This document shows positions 43,774-51,631 of a stretch of DNA of 56,957 nt, piece after piece; the first letter of the stretch is position 1, and the number at the start of each line of letters is the position of its first letter. The translations under genes and the position numbers were made by a program. The DNA is from Lentisphaeria bacterium (GTDB lineage Bacteria; Verrucomicrobiota; Lentisphaeria; Victivallales; UBA1829), in contig DPDG01000105.1 of assembly GCA_003526375.1 (NCBI GenBank), positions 1 through 56,957 of the forward strand, written 5' to 3'. The notes under the pieces are model-generated. The model saw only the letters and a program-made list of their open reading frames with translations, searched no databases and was not told the origin of the DNA.

Positions 43774-44619
43774 ATGGGCATCCGGCAAAAAAAGTTGTTT
43801 TTTCCTTCCGTGAACAGAAAATTCCAACGGGAAACCTGTTCCTGCACCCGCAAAGTCACGAGTTTTACTCTTATAGAGCTCTTAATCGTAATAGCGATCA
43901 TCGCGATACTTGCGGCGATGCTTCTTCCGGCGTTGAATATGGCCCGCGCTAAAGCGAAATCGGCTGCCTGCGTAAACAATCTGAAACAATGCGGGTTGGC
44001 ACAACATGCTTATATCGGAGATTGGAACAGTATTTTGATCGTCGATTATGAATTTAATGTCAACTGGCTTGCAGCTCTTGTGAATCAGGGATACATGGTG
44101 GAAGGCCCGAATGAGGCACTTTGTCCTGCCAATAAAGTGCATAAATTTACGAAGGCCACCTTCTACAATAATTATTTGCGATATGCGGCCTATGGTTCAC
44201 GTCACAAACAAGTTCCGGTTCCTCTTCTTCTTATTTTTTCATCCAGACTCTATAAAAACAGTGATGCTTATTGGGCGACGCAACGGGTAAAATATCCTTC
44301 TTCCTTCATTACCAATGGAGATACCTACAGCAGGTGGAAAGAACTCAATCCAAGTCATGATCAGGGTAAGTGGGGGACAATGCACGTTACCGGCAGAGTG
44401 ACCAGTTCCCGTGATGACAGCAGTGCTGGCGGGAGTTCATTTTTCCATCTCGGGCAACATGGCGGCAATGGGAACTTTTTATTGCTTGACGGCCATGTCG
44501 AGTCAATTTCCGATCCTGTGAAGTTCCGGGAGTTATGCCGGCGGGAATATGCAGCTCATGGAGAGCACGATATTACTATTGGCCTCTGGGGACGGAATCA
44601 CAACTTCAGTGCTGAATAA
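43774..44619 (+). CDS. Pseudopilin-like protein
   Basis: This 281-residue protein has a 29-residue basic preleader (MGIRQKKLFFPSVNRKFQRE...TRKVTS) and a canonical leader FTLIELLIVIAIIAILAAMLLPAL. The body has ACVNNLKQCGLAQHAYIGDWN, and H-x9-DG as HGGNGNFLLLDGH. GAGGAG lies six bases before the chosen ATG at 43774. It sits between the GntR regulator (25 bases) and the DUF4091 gene (19 bases), so the three are one operon. Codon use is more AT-rich than in the housekeeping genes nearby. Function unknown. Confidence 0.87.
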   Translation: MGIRQKKLFFPSVNRKFQRETCSCTRKVTSFTLIELLIVIAIIAILAAMLLPALNMARAKAKSAACVNNLKQCGLAQHAYIGDWNSILIVDYEFNVNWLAALVNQGYMVEGPNEALCPANKVHKFTKATFYNNYLRYAAYGSRHKQVPVPLLLIFSSRLYKNSDAYWATQRVKYPSSFITNGDTYSRWKELNPSHDQGKWGTMHVTGRVTSSRDDSSAGGSSFFHLGQHGGNGNFLLLDGHVESISDPVKFRELCRREYAAHGEHDITIGLWGRNHNFSAE

Positions 44620-44638
44620 GAAAACGGAGGAATGCCGA

Positions 44639-47083
44639 ATGAATTACTTGATCAGAAACGCTGTTCCGGCGTTGGCTGGAATCATTATCTTGCCGATTGT
44701 CGCGGCAGAGAATATCTATGACTTTGAGAAGTCACTTGACGGATGGAGAAGCAATTCCTCATCTGATAAAGTAATGTTATCAAAGGATTTTCCGATAGAA
44801 GGGAAGCAGTCTCTACTTTTTACTGCACCAAAATGGGATGGTGCAAAGCCTGTCTGGCCCGCATTTGAAACACGCATGATCCCGACAAGAGATTGGAGAA
44901 AACATGATCGTCTGGCAGTAACTGTTTATAATAACACTCCGGAGGAAGCCCGAATCGGATTTTGGATAACAGACTCAAAGACACCGCTTCGGAAAGGGGT
45001 AAAACTGCAGTCCATGAAGATTCCTCCTTTTGCTGCTCGAGTCATAGTCCAGACATTGCATCCGGGAAAAATTGAAAAAAAAATTGATTTTGCGGATATT
45101 TCTGTCCTGCATTTATTCACGGAAAATCCAAGGGATGGAATGCAATTCTATATTGATAATATTACACTGTTGGAACCGGGTGATCCGGTTCCGACGATTT
45201 GTCAGGCTTTCAAGCAAAAAATCAGGCAACAGCAGCGGAAAAAATTTGGATTCCGGCTCAATCAACTGGAAAAGAAGATTGCCGAATTGAGACTTGATGA
45301 TGACAGATTTCCGCCGGGAGGTGTTGCATATTTGATAAACGCGCTTAAAATTTTCAAGGAGCGTCTCTATTCTGGAGACTTTAATGCATTCTTAGCTGGA
45401 GTCGTGAAAAAGGATATTCTGGAGTGGCGTAGTATTCAGGCGGTTGCCAAAGTGATGCAAAACTCAAAGATGAAACACTCAGGTGATGAAAGAATTCTGG
45501 TCGGCTATGCTTCATCCACATTGAAAGTTTTGCCTGAAGTTCCTGTTTTTGAACCGCTTCCTCCTGTGATTGCACTTCAGGCTGCACGTAATGAGAAAGA
45601 GGCTTTCCAACTTGTTGTATTGCCTTTGGAATATGACTGTAAAAAGGTAGGAATAACGCTTGGAACGTTTCGTGGTACTGCCGGAACGCTTCCTGCTTCT
45701 GCTCTGTCAGTCGTGCCTGTTGGTTTTGTTGAGACGACATTTGCGCCTGCTTCTGGTTCGGAACATGTTGGTTACTGGCCAGATCCCTTACTGTCATTTT
45801 TACCGAAAGTGGATGTCAAGGCAAACAAGGCGCAACCGTTTTGGGTCAAGGTAAGTATTCCGGCGAACCAGAAGCCCGGCGTCTATATCGGAAATGCCGG
45901 AATTACAGTAGATAATAAAACAATAGCTTCTATACCTGTTTCTATTCGTGTCTATAACTTCGTATTGCCGGACAAGGAGCCGTTGCCGCTTGCGATTACA
46001 TTCTGTCCGAGATTCAGCCGTCCTTCCTGTGATCCCCGTTATGATTCGTTGGAGCGCAGTAAGGAGTCCGCACCGGTTCATGCATGGAAACGGCATAAAA
46101 ACGAATGGAATGAAATGCTTTCTGAATACTATCTTAAATTTGATTCCCTTTACAATTATGGCAGTGACTATATGAATTATGATGATATTCTGAATGCTGC
46201 CTTTGAACAAAAAAAACGGGGTAAACTTGTTTCCTTCAATCTTGGCAATTTCTGGCAGTCTGTTACGAATGATCCCGACCGTAATTACGGGATGAGAGAT
46301 TTCATCAATATCATTCGCCCGCGTTATGAGAAAGCCGGAAAACTTGGCCTGTTAAGTCATGCGTATATTTACGGTTGCGATGAAGTGGAGCCGAAAAATT
46401 TTGCAAAAGCAAATCGTGCCGCTGCAATTTTGAAACGGGAATTTCCGGATGTGCCGTTTTTCACTACGGCTTATGATAATACGTATGGCATGGATGGACG
46501 GTTGAATTCCTATGACTGGTTTTGCCCAAAAACTGATAAATATGACATGAAACAGGCATTGCTTGCACGTAAAGCCGGAAAGCAGGTCTGGTGGTATATT
46601 TGCAATTTTCCAGTTCAGCCGTATGCCAATAATTTTGTTGAATCGCCGGGACTTGATATTCGTCTTCTGATGGGAGCGATGACGGCAAAATATCGCCCGG
46701 ATGGTTTTCTCTACTATCAAACCGCCATCTGGCATACATTTCCAATTACCGCCGGCCCTTATACAGACTGGAATGCGCATAGTCATCCGGGACGCAACGG
46801 GGACGGCAACTGGACTTATCCGGGGCCGGATGGAACACCGCTTGCATCAATCCGTCTGGAAAACTTTCGTGACGGGCTTGAAGATTATGCTTATGTGAAA
46901 ATCCTGGAGGAAAAACTCTCAAAGGCTGATCCGAAAAGTCAATGGGCGGCAAATACCCGTGCGGCACTCAAAGTGCCGAAGGAGCTGGTTGCGGATTTAA
47001 AGAATTATGCGAATGATCCGCAGCATCTCTATGTATGGCGTTCGCGGCTTGCGGAACTGATTGAATCTGCGCCGGCGGATTGA
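44639..47083 (+). CDS. Secreted DUF4091-type glycosidase-like protein
   Basis: This 814-residue protein has a signal peptide (MNYLIRNAVPALAGIIILPIVAA). An N-terminal jelly-roll domain (about 22-180, NIYDFEKSLDGWRSNSSS) precedes a helical linker, a beta domain around PVFEPLPPVIALQAARNEKEAFQLVVLP, and a TIM-barrel-like C-terminal region ending in DUF4091: DWFCPKTDKYD, GKQVWWYICNFP, DGFLYYQTAIW, RLENFRDGLEDYAYVKILEE. DUF4091 proteins are found in polysaccharide loci and are presumed glycoside hydrolases; the substrate is not known to me. CGGAGG precedes the ATG. It is more AT-rich than the core genes and is the last gene of the second GntR operon. Confidence 0.8.
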   Translation: MNYLIRNAVPALAGIIILPIVAAENIYDFEKSLDGWRSNSSSDKVMLSKDFPIEGKQSLLFTAPKWDGAKPVWPAFETRMIPTRDWRKHDRLAVTVYNNTPEEARIGFWITDSKTPLRKGVKLQSMKIPPFAARVIVQTLHPGKIEKKIDFADISVLHLFTENPRDGMQFYIDNITLLEPGDPVPTICQAFKQKIRQQQRKKFGFRLNQLEKKIAELRLDDDRFPPGGVAYLINALKIFKERLYSGDFNAFLAGVVKKDILEWRSIQAVAKVMQNSKMKHSGDERILVGYASSTLKVLPEVPVFEPLPPVIALQAARNEKEAFQLVVLPLEYDCKKVGITLGTFRGTAGTLPASALSVVPVGFVETTFAPASGSEHVGYWPDPLLSFLPKVDVKANKAQPFWVKVSIPANQKPGVYIGNAGITVDNKTIASIPVSIRVYNFVLPDKEPLPLAITFCPRFSRPSCDPRYDSLERSKESAPVHAWKRHKNEWNEMLSEYYLKFDSLYNYGSDYMNYDDILNAAFEQKKRGKLVSFNLGNFWQSVTNDPDRNYGMRDFINIIRPRYEKAGKLGLLSHAYIYGCDEVEPKNFAKANRAAAILKREFPDVPFFTTAYDNTYGMDGRLNSYDWFCPKTDKYDMKQALLARKAGKQVWWYICNFPVQPYANNFVESPGLDIRLLMGAMTAKYRPDGFLYYQTAIWHTFPITAGPYTDWNAHSHPGRNGDGNWTYPGPDGTPLASIRLENFRDGLEDYAYVKILEEKLSKADPKSQWAANTRAALKVPKELVADLKNYANDPQHLYVWRSRLAELIESAPAD

Positions 47084-47086
47084 GAT

Positions 47087-47152
47087 TCCGGATCGGGAAA
47101 GCCTCATGGATATTTGCGGAAACGCACCATGAGGTTTCCGATATGTCCCGGA
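47087..47152. other. Long hairpin with GAAA tetraloop after the DUF4091 gene
   Basis: From the tip outward: TGCG-GAAA-CGCA (47115-47126), then CCTCATGG/CCATGAGG (47102-47109 with 47127-47134), then GGAAA/TTTCC (47096-47100 with 47135-47139), then ATC/GAT (47092-47094 with 47140-47142), then CCGG/CCGG (47088-47091 with 47148-47151). Bulges are ATATT and two single G on the left and ATGTC on the right. No T-run follows. It could be a 3' RNA structure, a factor-dependent terminator or a mobile inverted repeat. Confidence 0.5.
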
Positions 47153-47187
47153 TTATCTGCCGGCGCCGGATTGCCTGCCGAAAAGAT

Positions 47188-47349
47188 TCAGTCCGAGACA
47201 CGTTCTTCCATGACGGGCGTCCGGTTTTCTCCGCAGACCAGCGTGAAGTCATAGAACCGGTTGCGCCCTTCGCAGGCGGTGAACCCGACATAAGTTTCCG
47301 GCCAGTCGTCCGCGAGCCGGCATCCGAAGGTGTGCCCGTTACAGCCCCA
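47188..47349 (-). pseudogene. C-terminal remnant of a secreted enzyme-like gene
   Basis: On the minus strand a stop-bounded frame reads GHTFGCRLADDWPETYVGFT, then ACEGRNRFYDFTLVCGENR, and ends at TGA (47190-47188). Its composition is that of a real beta-sandwich C-terminus (DWP, YVGFTACEG, RFYDF) and not of random frame. There is no start codon or upstream partner in frame; a plausible coding stretch in another frame (GFYGMVRIVPGMRELLF) lies just upstream, so a frameshift is possible. I cannot name the family. Confidence 0.45.
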
Positions 47350-47696
47350 TCAGCAGCCTTGATGTCTCTGCCGGAGCCTCCGGCATCGGCGCCAAACAGT
47401 AATTCCCTCATGCCCGGAACAATCCGGACCATTCCATAAAATCCGGCAAAATGTCCATCCCACCCTTGTAAAACACGAATTGCCGCTTACAGTATAAAAC
47501 AAGGGGGGCCATTTTTCTATAACAATAAAATTCCCGACCCGTATCATCAATACTGATATTGGCTTTGTTCCTTCCAGCCACGCATAATCTGCGAAAACCG
47601 TTTCCCCACTCTTCTTCCCATCATTTCCAATCAGTTTTCACAACCTCCGCACTGTTTGCTAAAACTGTTTCCTGCTATATAGGAATTCCCTTATTT

Positions 47697-47733
47697 CCTG
47701 CCGGGGCGGTATTTTTTGTGAAATACCGGCAGG
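47697..47733. other. Bulged hairpin upstream of the PTS IIA gene end
   Basis: GGTATTT/AAATACC (7 bp, loop TTTGTG) is stacked on CCTGCC/GGCAGG (6 bp), with GGGGC bulged on one side. It lies 43 bases beyond the stop of the leftward PTS IIA gene and could end that transcript, though no T-run is present. Confidence 0.35.
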
Positions 47734-47775
47734 CGTCTGCGGGAAGGAACGGCTGTCCGGGCGATCCCGTGACGT

Positions 47776-48261
47776 TCACTTTTCCGCGCGGGCGAGAATC
47801 TCAAGGCAGGTCTGCGGATCATTGGCTGCAAGGAAAGCGGCTTTGAGACGACCGTCGAAAAACAGGGAGCTGATCGCCGCCAGGACTTTCAGGTGCGTCA
47901 ATTTCTGATTTTTCCCGGCGATAATCATGAAAACGATTCTGACAGGTTTGGAGTCCAGAGAGTCATAATCCGCAATGCCGTCTTTGCAGATGCCGAGCGC
48001 CATGCAGGTCTTGTCGCCGTTCTGGAGAATGATATGCGGAGTCGCGATTCCGTTTCCGATTCCGGTGCTCATCAGGCTTTCCCGATGGAAAATCGCCCAT
48101 TCCAGATCATCGCGGTCGCCGTAATCACCCTCTTTTGCGATCCGGTCAATCAGCGCATTGAGAACCTCCGCTTTAGTGCGGCGCCCGTTAAAGATCACGA
48201 TCCGGCCGGCGGAAAGCAGATCGCCGAGAATGATTGTTTTCGTCATGTTTTCTTCACGCAT
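47776..48261 (-). CDS. PTS sugar/nitrogen IIA-like protein
   Basis: This 161-residue protein is of the fructose/mannitol/PtsN IIA family. The phospho-accepting His76 lies in the standard motif TGIGNGIATPH. Other family stretches are RTKAEVLNALIDRIAKEG and VRIVFMIIAGKNQKLTHLKVLAAISSLF. No HPr, enzyme I, IIB or IIC genes are nearby, so it may be a regulatory PtsN-type protein, not a transporter part. The ATG at 48261 has GGAG eight bases upstream. It lies 78 bases behind the phosphohexomutase pair on the same strand. Confidence 0.88.
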   Translation of the reverse strand: MREENMTKTIILGDLLSAGRIVIFNGRRTKAEVLNALIDRIAKEGDYGDRDDLEWAIFHRESLMSTGIGNGIATPHIILQNGDKTCMALGICKDGIADYDSLDSKPVRIVFMIIAGKNQKLTHLKVLAAISSLFFDGRLKAAFLAANDPQTCLEILARAEK

Positions 48262-48339
48262 AATCCAAACTCCAAATGGTAAATGATCCAGTCGAGACGG
48301 AACACTATCATAAATCCGCTTCTTTTCAAGGTTCCGCGA

Positions 48340-49716
48340 TCATTTTTTCAGCAATCCCTGCAATTCTTTTTCAAAATCCCGCGCCAGTCTTTCCGCTGTG
48401 GATTCCTCGGAGGACTCCGCAAGAATCCGGATGACCGGCTCCGTATTCGAGCGGCGCAGGAGCACCCATGCCCCGCCGCCCATGTCGATTCGCACACCGT
48501 CCACGACAATCGGGTTCCTGTCCAGATAACGGCTCCGTATCTCGCGCAGGGCATTGACTCCCGCCTGTGCGGACGGGCAGAGCACCTTCACGGAAACGGA
48601 TGAGAGACACGGCAGGGTTTCGAGCATGGAGTCGATCGTCATGCCGCGCTGGGCGAGCATTTCCAGAACAACAGCCATCGCCGCGTAACTGTCACGGCAC
48701 ATGCTGATTTTCGGATAAATGATGCCGCCGCTGCTGCCTTCGATGCCGAGAAACGCGCCGGAGGCGTTCATCGCGTCCGTCACATTGACCTCTCCGACCG
48801 GGCAGTAAAGCACTTCCACTCCGCATTCTCCGGCAATCTGTTCGATAGCTGTTGTCGTCTGGATATTCAGGACAACGGTTCCGGACCGGTTGTTCCGGAT
48901 CAGATGCCCCGCAATCAGCGCCGCCGAGTTCTGCACTCCGGGAATGGCGCCGCTTCCGGAAACCAGTGAAATGCGGTCGCCGTCGGGGTCCTGCGCAAAC
49001 CCGACCGCACAATGATGCTTTTTCACGCATTCCGACAACGCGCCGAGATTTGCGGGAACGGGTTCCGGCGGACGCTCGAAACCGTTTCCACAGGTGTCGA
49101 AAATGCTTATGACCTCACATCCGAATGCCTCCAGGAATTTACGCGAATAAAGCGCGCCGACACCGTTGCAACAGTCCACCGCGACTCTGAAATGTTTTTT
49201 CCGGATTGCGTCCGTGTCTACGGAGCGCAGTATTTTTTCCTGGTGTATGCGGAACGCATCATACATCAACTTCTCCGTCCGGATGCGGTTTTCCGGCACA
49301 TAGTTTGAATCCGGCTGGTTGTAGATGTCGAGCAGCTCGTCGTTTGCGATCTGGTTGAGGAACAGTCCGTCCGCTCCGATGAATTTGAGCGCGTTCCATT
49401 CATTGCCGTTGTGGCTGGCGGTAATGGCGATTGCACCGGATGCGGAGGTCTCGCGGACTGCGACCTGAAGGCTCGGCGTCGGCAGAATCCCAGTTAAAAC
49501 CGGCTGGATTCCGACGGAGAGCAGTCCCGCGGCGACCGCATTTTCATACATCTCGCCGGAACTTCGCGTATCGCGTCCGACGAGGACACGTCCGCCGCCC
49601 GCGAATTCGCCGAATGCCGCCGCGAAATCGGCGACGAGAACCGGGGAAAGACTTTCCCCGACCACGCCGCGGACGCCGCTTACTCCGATTTTCAAGCGCC
49701 TGAATGTCCCTTTCAT
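48340..49716 (-). CDS. Phosphohexomutase (phosphoglucosamine/phosphomannomutase type)
   Basis: This 458-residue alpha-D-phosphohexomutase interconverts sugar 1- and 6-phosphates. All four active-site elements are present: the phosphoserine loop TASHNGNEWN (S101), the metal loop DPDGDR (D243, D245, D247), the sugar-binding EGSSGG segment, and the phosphate-binding RRSNTEPVIR near the end. Members of this branch make precursors such as glucosamine-1-phosphate for the envelope (GlmM) or mannose-1-phosphate; I cannot tell which. Its ATG overlaps the stop of the degenerate paralogue (ATGA), so the two are translationally coupled. Confidence 0.9.
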   Translation of the reverse strand: MKGTFRRLKIGVSGVRGVVGESLSPVLVADFAAAFGEFAGGGRVLVGRDTRSSGEMYENAVAAGLLSVGIQPVLTGILPTPSLQVAVRETSASGAIAITASHNGNEWNALKFIGADGLFLNQIANDELLDIYNQPDSNYVPENRIRTEKLMYDAFRIHQEKILRSVDTDAIRKKHFRVAVDCCNGVGALYSRKFLEAFGCEVISIFDTCGNGFERPPEPVPANLGALSECVKKHHCAVGFAQDPDGDRISLVSGSGAIPGVQNSAALIAGHLIRNNRSGTVVLNIQTTTAIEQIAGECGVEVLYCPVGEVNVTDAMNASGAFLGIEGSSGGIIYPKISMCRDSYAAMAVVLEMLAQRGMTIDSMLETLPCLSSVSVKVLCPSAQAGVNALREIRSRYLDRNPIVVDGVRIDMGGGAWVLLRRSNTEPVIRILAESSEESTAERLARDFEKELQGLLKK

Positions 49717-51077
49717 GATGCAACCACTCTTTCTATGATCGAATAGACTTTTGCCGCATGTTCCTCGGCTTTTTCACGCCCTTTCCATTCCACGATCATC
49801 CTGACGATGGGCTCGGTCATGGAGGCGCGCAGATGAACCCAGCCGTCTTTCCAGTCGAACCGCAGTCCATCCTCTTCGCTGAACTCCGCATCGGGAAAAA
49901 GGCGTCCGCGCAGACTCCGCAGAATGGAATAGGCGTGGGATGAGGAGCATGGAACCGCGCGTTTGATGATGTAATAACGGGGAAGCCTTGCGGCGATCTG
50001 CGAGGAACTCTCGCCGCTGAACGCCATGGATTCCAGAACCAGAGCCATCAGGAGAAAACTGTCGAATCCGGGTACGCCGCGTGCAAGGGCGATGCTGCCG
50101 GAGCCGTCGCCGGCAAGAACGGAGCCGGTTTCAAACATTTTGTCGATCGTGTGCGCCTGCCCGACCTTGCCTTTGTGGAGCACTCCCCCGCGCATACGGA
50201 CGATGTCGTCCAGTGTCCGCGTGGTACAGCAGTTGCTGACGACCCCTGCGCCTTTTCCCGCACGCTGCAATACATGGTCGGCGACAATCGGGAAACTGTA
50301 TTCTTCGGAGAGCGTTTCGCCGGAATCCGTCACGACGGATGCGCGGCTCATATCGCTGTTGAATACAAATCCGATATCTGCATTCAGAACTTTGATCAGC
50401 GACTGCACCTGCATTGCGGTCCGTGGGCGCGGTTCAGGATCATGCGGCAGGACGCCGGAGAGAATATTGTTGATCGGGACCATCTCCACGCCGAAACGTT
50501 TTGCGAATGCCTCCGCGATTGTCGAACCGGACCCGTTGCAGAAGTCCGCTATGACCTTGAAACGGAGCGAGGCGATCTTTTCCGCATCGACCAGAGAGCT
50601 GAGCAGGTCAAGATAGGAGCCGACAAGCCCCTGCGGGCATGGCCTGATTTTACCGACTGCGTTCCATGGTACCGTGCGGTAGATTCCGCTGTGATAAATG
50701 CCGAGCAGCTCCTGCGTCTGGAGATTGCTGAAATAGGAGCCGCGGGAAGAGAGCGGCGCGACTGCGTTCCAGCCAGCCTGATGATGTCCCGCTCCGATCA
50801 GAATTGCGCCGTCGAGCTTTCCCCGCCGGACCAGATGATGAAGCATCGGAGCGGGGCAGATTCCCGCATCGATGACTTCCGCGCCGCAGCCGAGCAGGCC
50901 GGAAACCGCCGCATTGCGGAGCGTTTTCGAGGAGATTCTGGTATCCATGCCCACGGCGATGCGTCCGCCGTTGAAATACGTGCCGACCGCCGACGCATAA
51001 GCAATGACGTTATGCGGTGTCAGTCCGGTTCCTGCGACGCCGCGCATACCGAGATTTCCGAGTCTTAAAAAACGCAT
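49713..51077 (-). CDS. Degenerate phosphohexomutase paralogue, probably without mutase activity
   Basis: This 454-residue protein aligns along its full length with the mutase encoded just downstream but lacks the catalytic residues. The phosphoserine loop reads GAGHHQAGWN (95-104), so Ser is Gly97. The metal loop DPDGDR is replaced by NSDMSR (240-245), losing two of three Asp. The sugar loop EGSSGG is GDGSGS. The C-terminal phosphate-binding loop RASMTEPIVR is kept, so it may still bind a sugar phosphate. No stops or frameshifts are present, so it is a maintained gene and not a pseudogene. The start MRFLRLGNLGMRGV is set by homology. A regulatory or sensor role, or a heteromer with the active enzyme, is inference. 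Confidence 0.85.
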   Translation of the reverse strand: MRFLRLGNLGMRGVAGTGLTPHNVIAYASAVGTYFNGGRIAVGMDTRISSKTLRNAAVSGLLGCGAEVIDAGICPAPMLHHLVRRGKLDGAILIGAGHHQAGWNAVAPLSSRGSYFSNLQTQELLGIYHSGIYRTVPWNAVGKIRPCPQGLVGSYLDLLSSLVDAEKIASLRFKVIADFCNGSGSTIAEAFAKRFGVEMVPINNILSGVLPHDPEPRPRTAMQVQSLIKVLNADIGFVFNSDMSRASVVTDSGETLSEEYSFPIVADHVLQRAGKGAGVVSNCCTTRTLDDIVRMRGGVLHKGKVGQAHTIDKMFETGSVLAGDGSGSIALARGVPGFDSFLLMALVLESMAFSGESSSQIAARLPRYYIIKRAVPCSSSHAYSILRSLRGRLFPDAEFSEEDGLRFDWKDGWVHLRASMTEPIVRMIVEWKGREKAEEHAAKVYSIIERVVAS

Positions 51078-51232
51078 GTCCAGCCGTCTCCATGCTGATT
51101 TGAAGATTTGTTCATTAATATTCCATGAAATCATCGAGACTTCAAGCGGAGTCTCGAAAAATAATTCGTTTCGGAGTTTGATTTTTCTGCAATGCGGTGT
51201 TCTATTTACTCCTCTACTGGTTTGTTAAAACA

Positions 51233-51619
51233 ATGGAACTTTCAAATATGGAAAATTCTCTTTTCGGAGTCGTGATTCAGGTTTCGAACCTTGATCTGTG
51301 CAGAGCCTTCTACAGAGATGTGCTCGGTCTCGGCGCGCCTGTCATGGACAGCAGTTTCTGGGTGGAGTTCAGGCTGGATTCACAGTCTTCCCTTTTCCTT
51401 GAGAAGTCCGAAGTTCTGGACACTTCCCGGAACGGCGGGCGTATTTCATGGATTTACAAAACCGATGATCCGGACAGTCTGATGGACATTCTGGCGTCTT
51501 ATGGGTATGTCCCGAAGAAAATTCCGACGGACCAGGTCGGGTTTACGGTTTACCGTCTGCATGATCCCGAAGGAAACCCGTTTTTCATTGCCCCGAAAGA
51601 GGAAACCGACAACGAATAA
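51233..51619 (+). CDS. VOC (glyoxalase/dioxygenase-like) family protein
   Basis: This 128-residue protein matches a single vicinal-oxygen-chelate unit of two beta-alpha-beta-beta-beta modules: VVIQVSNLDLCRAFYRDVLGLG at the start, WVEFRLDSQSSLFLE, and the C-terminal FTVYRLHDPEGNPFFIA. The first metal ligand, usually His in the I-x-H-x-V strand, is Gln here (VIQVS), so it may not chelate metal as in glyoxalase I. ATGs at 51233 and 51248 are both possible; neither has a strong ribosome site. Function unknown. It lies 12 bases before the next gene. Confidence 0.8.
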   Translation: MELSNMENSLFGVVIQVSNLDLCRAFYRDVLGLGAPVMDSSFWVEFRLDSQSSLFLEKSEVLDTSRNGGRISWIYKTDDPDSLMDILASYGYVPKKIPTDQVGFTVYRLHDPEGNPFFIAPKEETDNE

Positions 51620-51631
51620 GGAAACAGAATC

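Larger units (their letters stand above)
47084..47775. other. Gene-free stretch with two structured elements and a gene remnant
   Basis: This 692-base gap holds a large imperfect hairpin right behind the DUF4091 gene (47087-47152), a minus-strand remnant of a protein-coding gene (47188-47349), and a second hairpin (47697-47733). The part from about 47350 to 47690 shows nothing I can assign. Confidence 0.6.

Noticed and set aside
46968..47432. 154-codon minus-strand frame overlapping the end of the DUF4091 gene
   Set aside because: It runs into the coding end of the DUF4091 gene and is out of frame with the more convincing remnant at 47188-47349.
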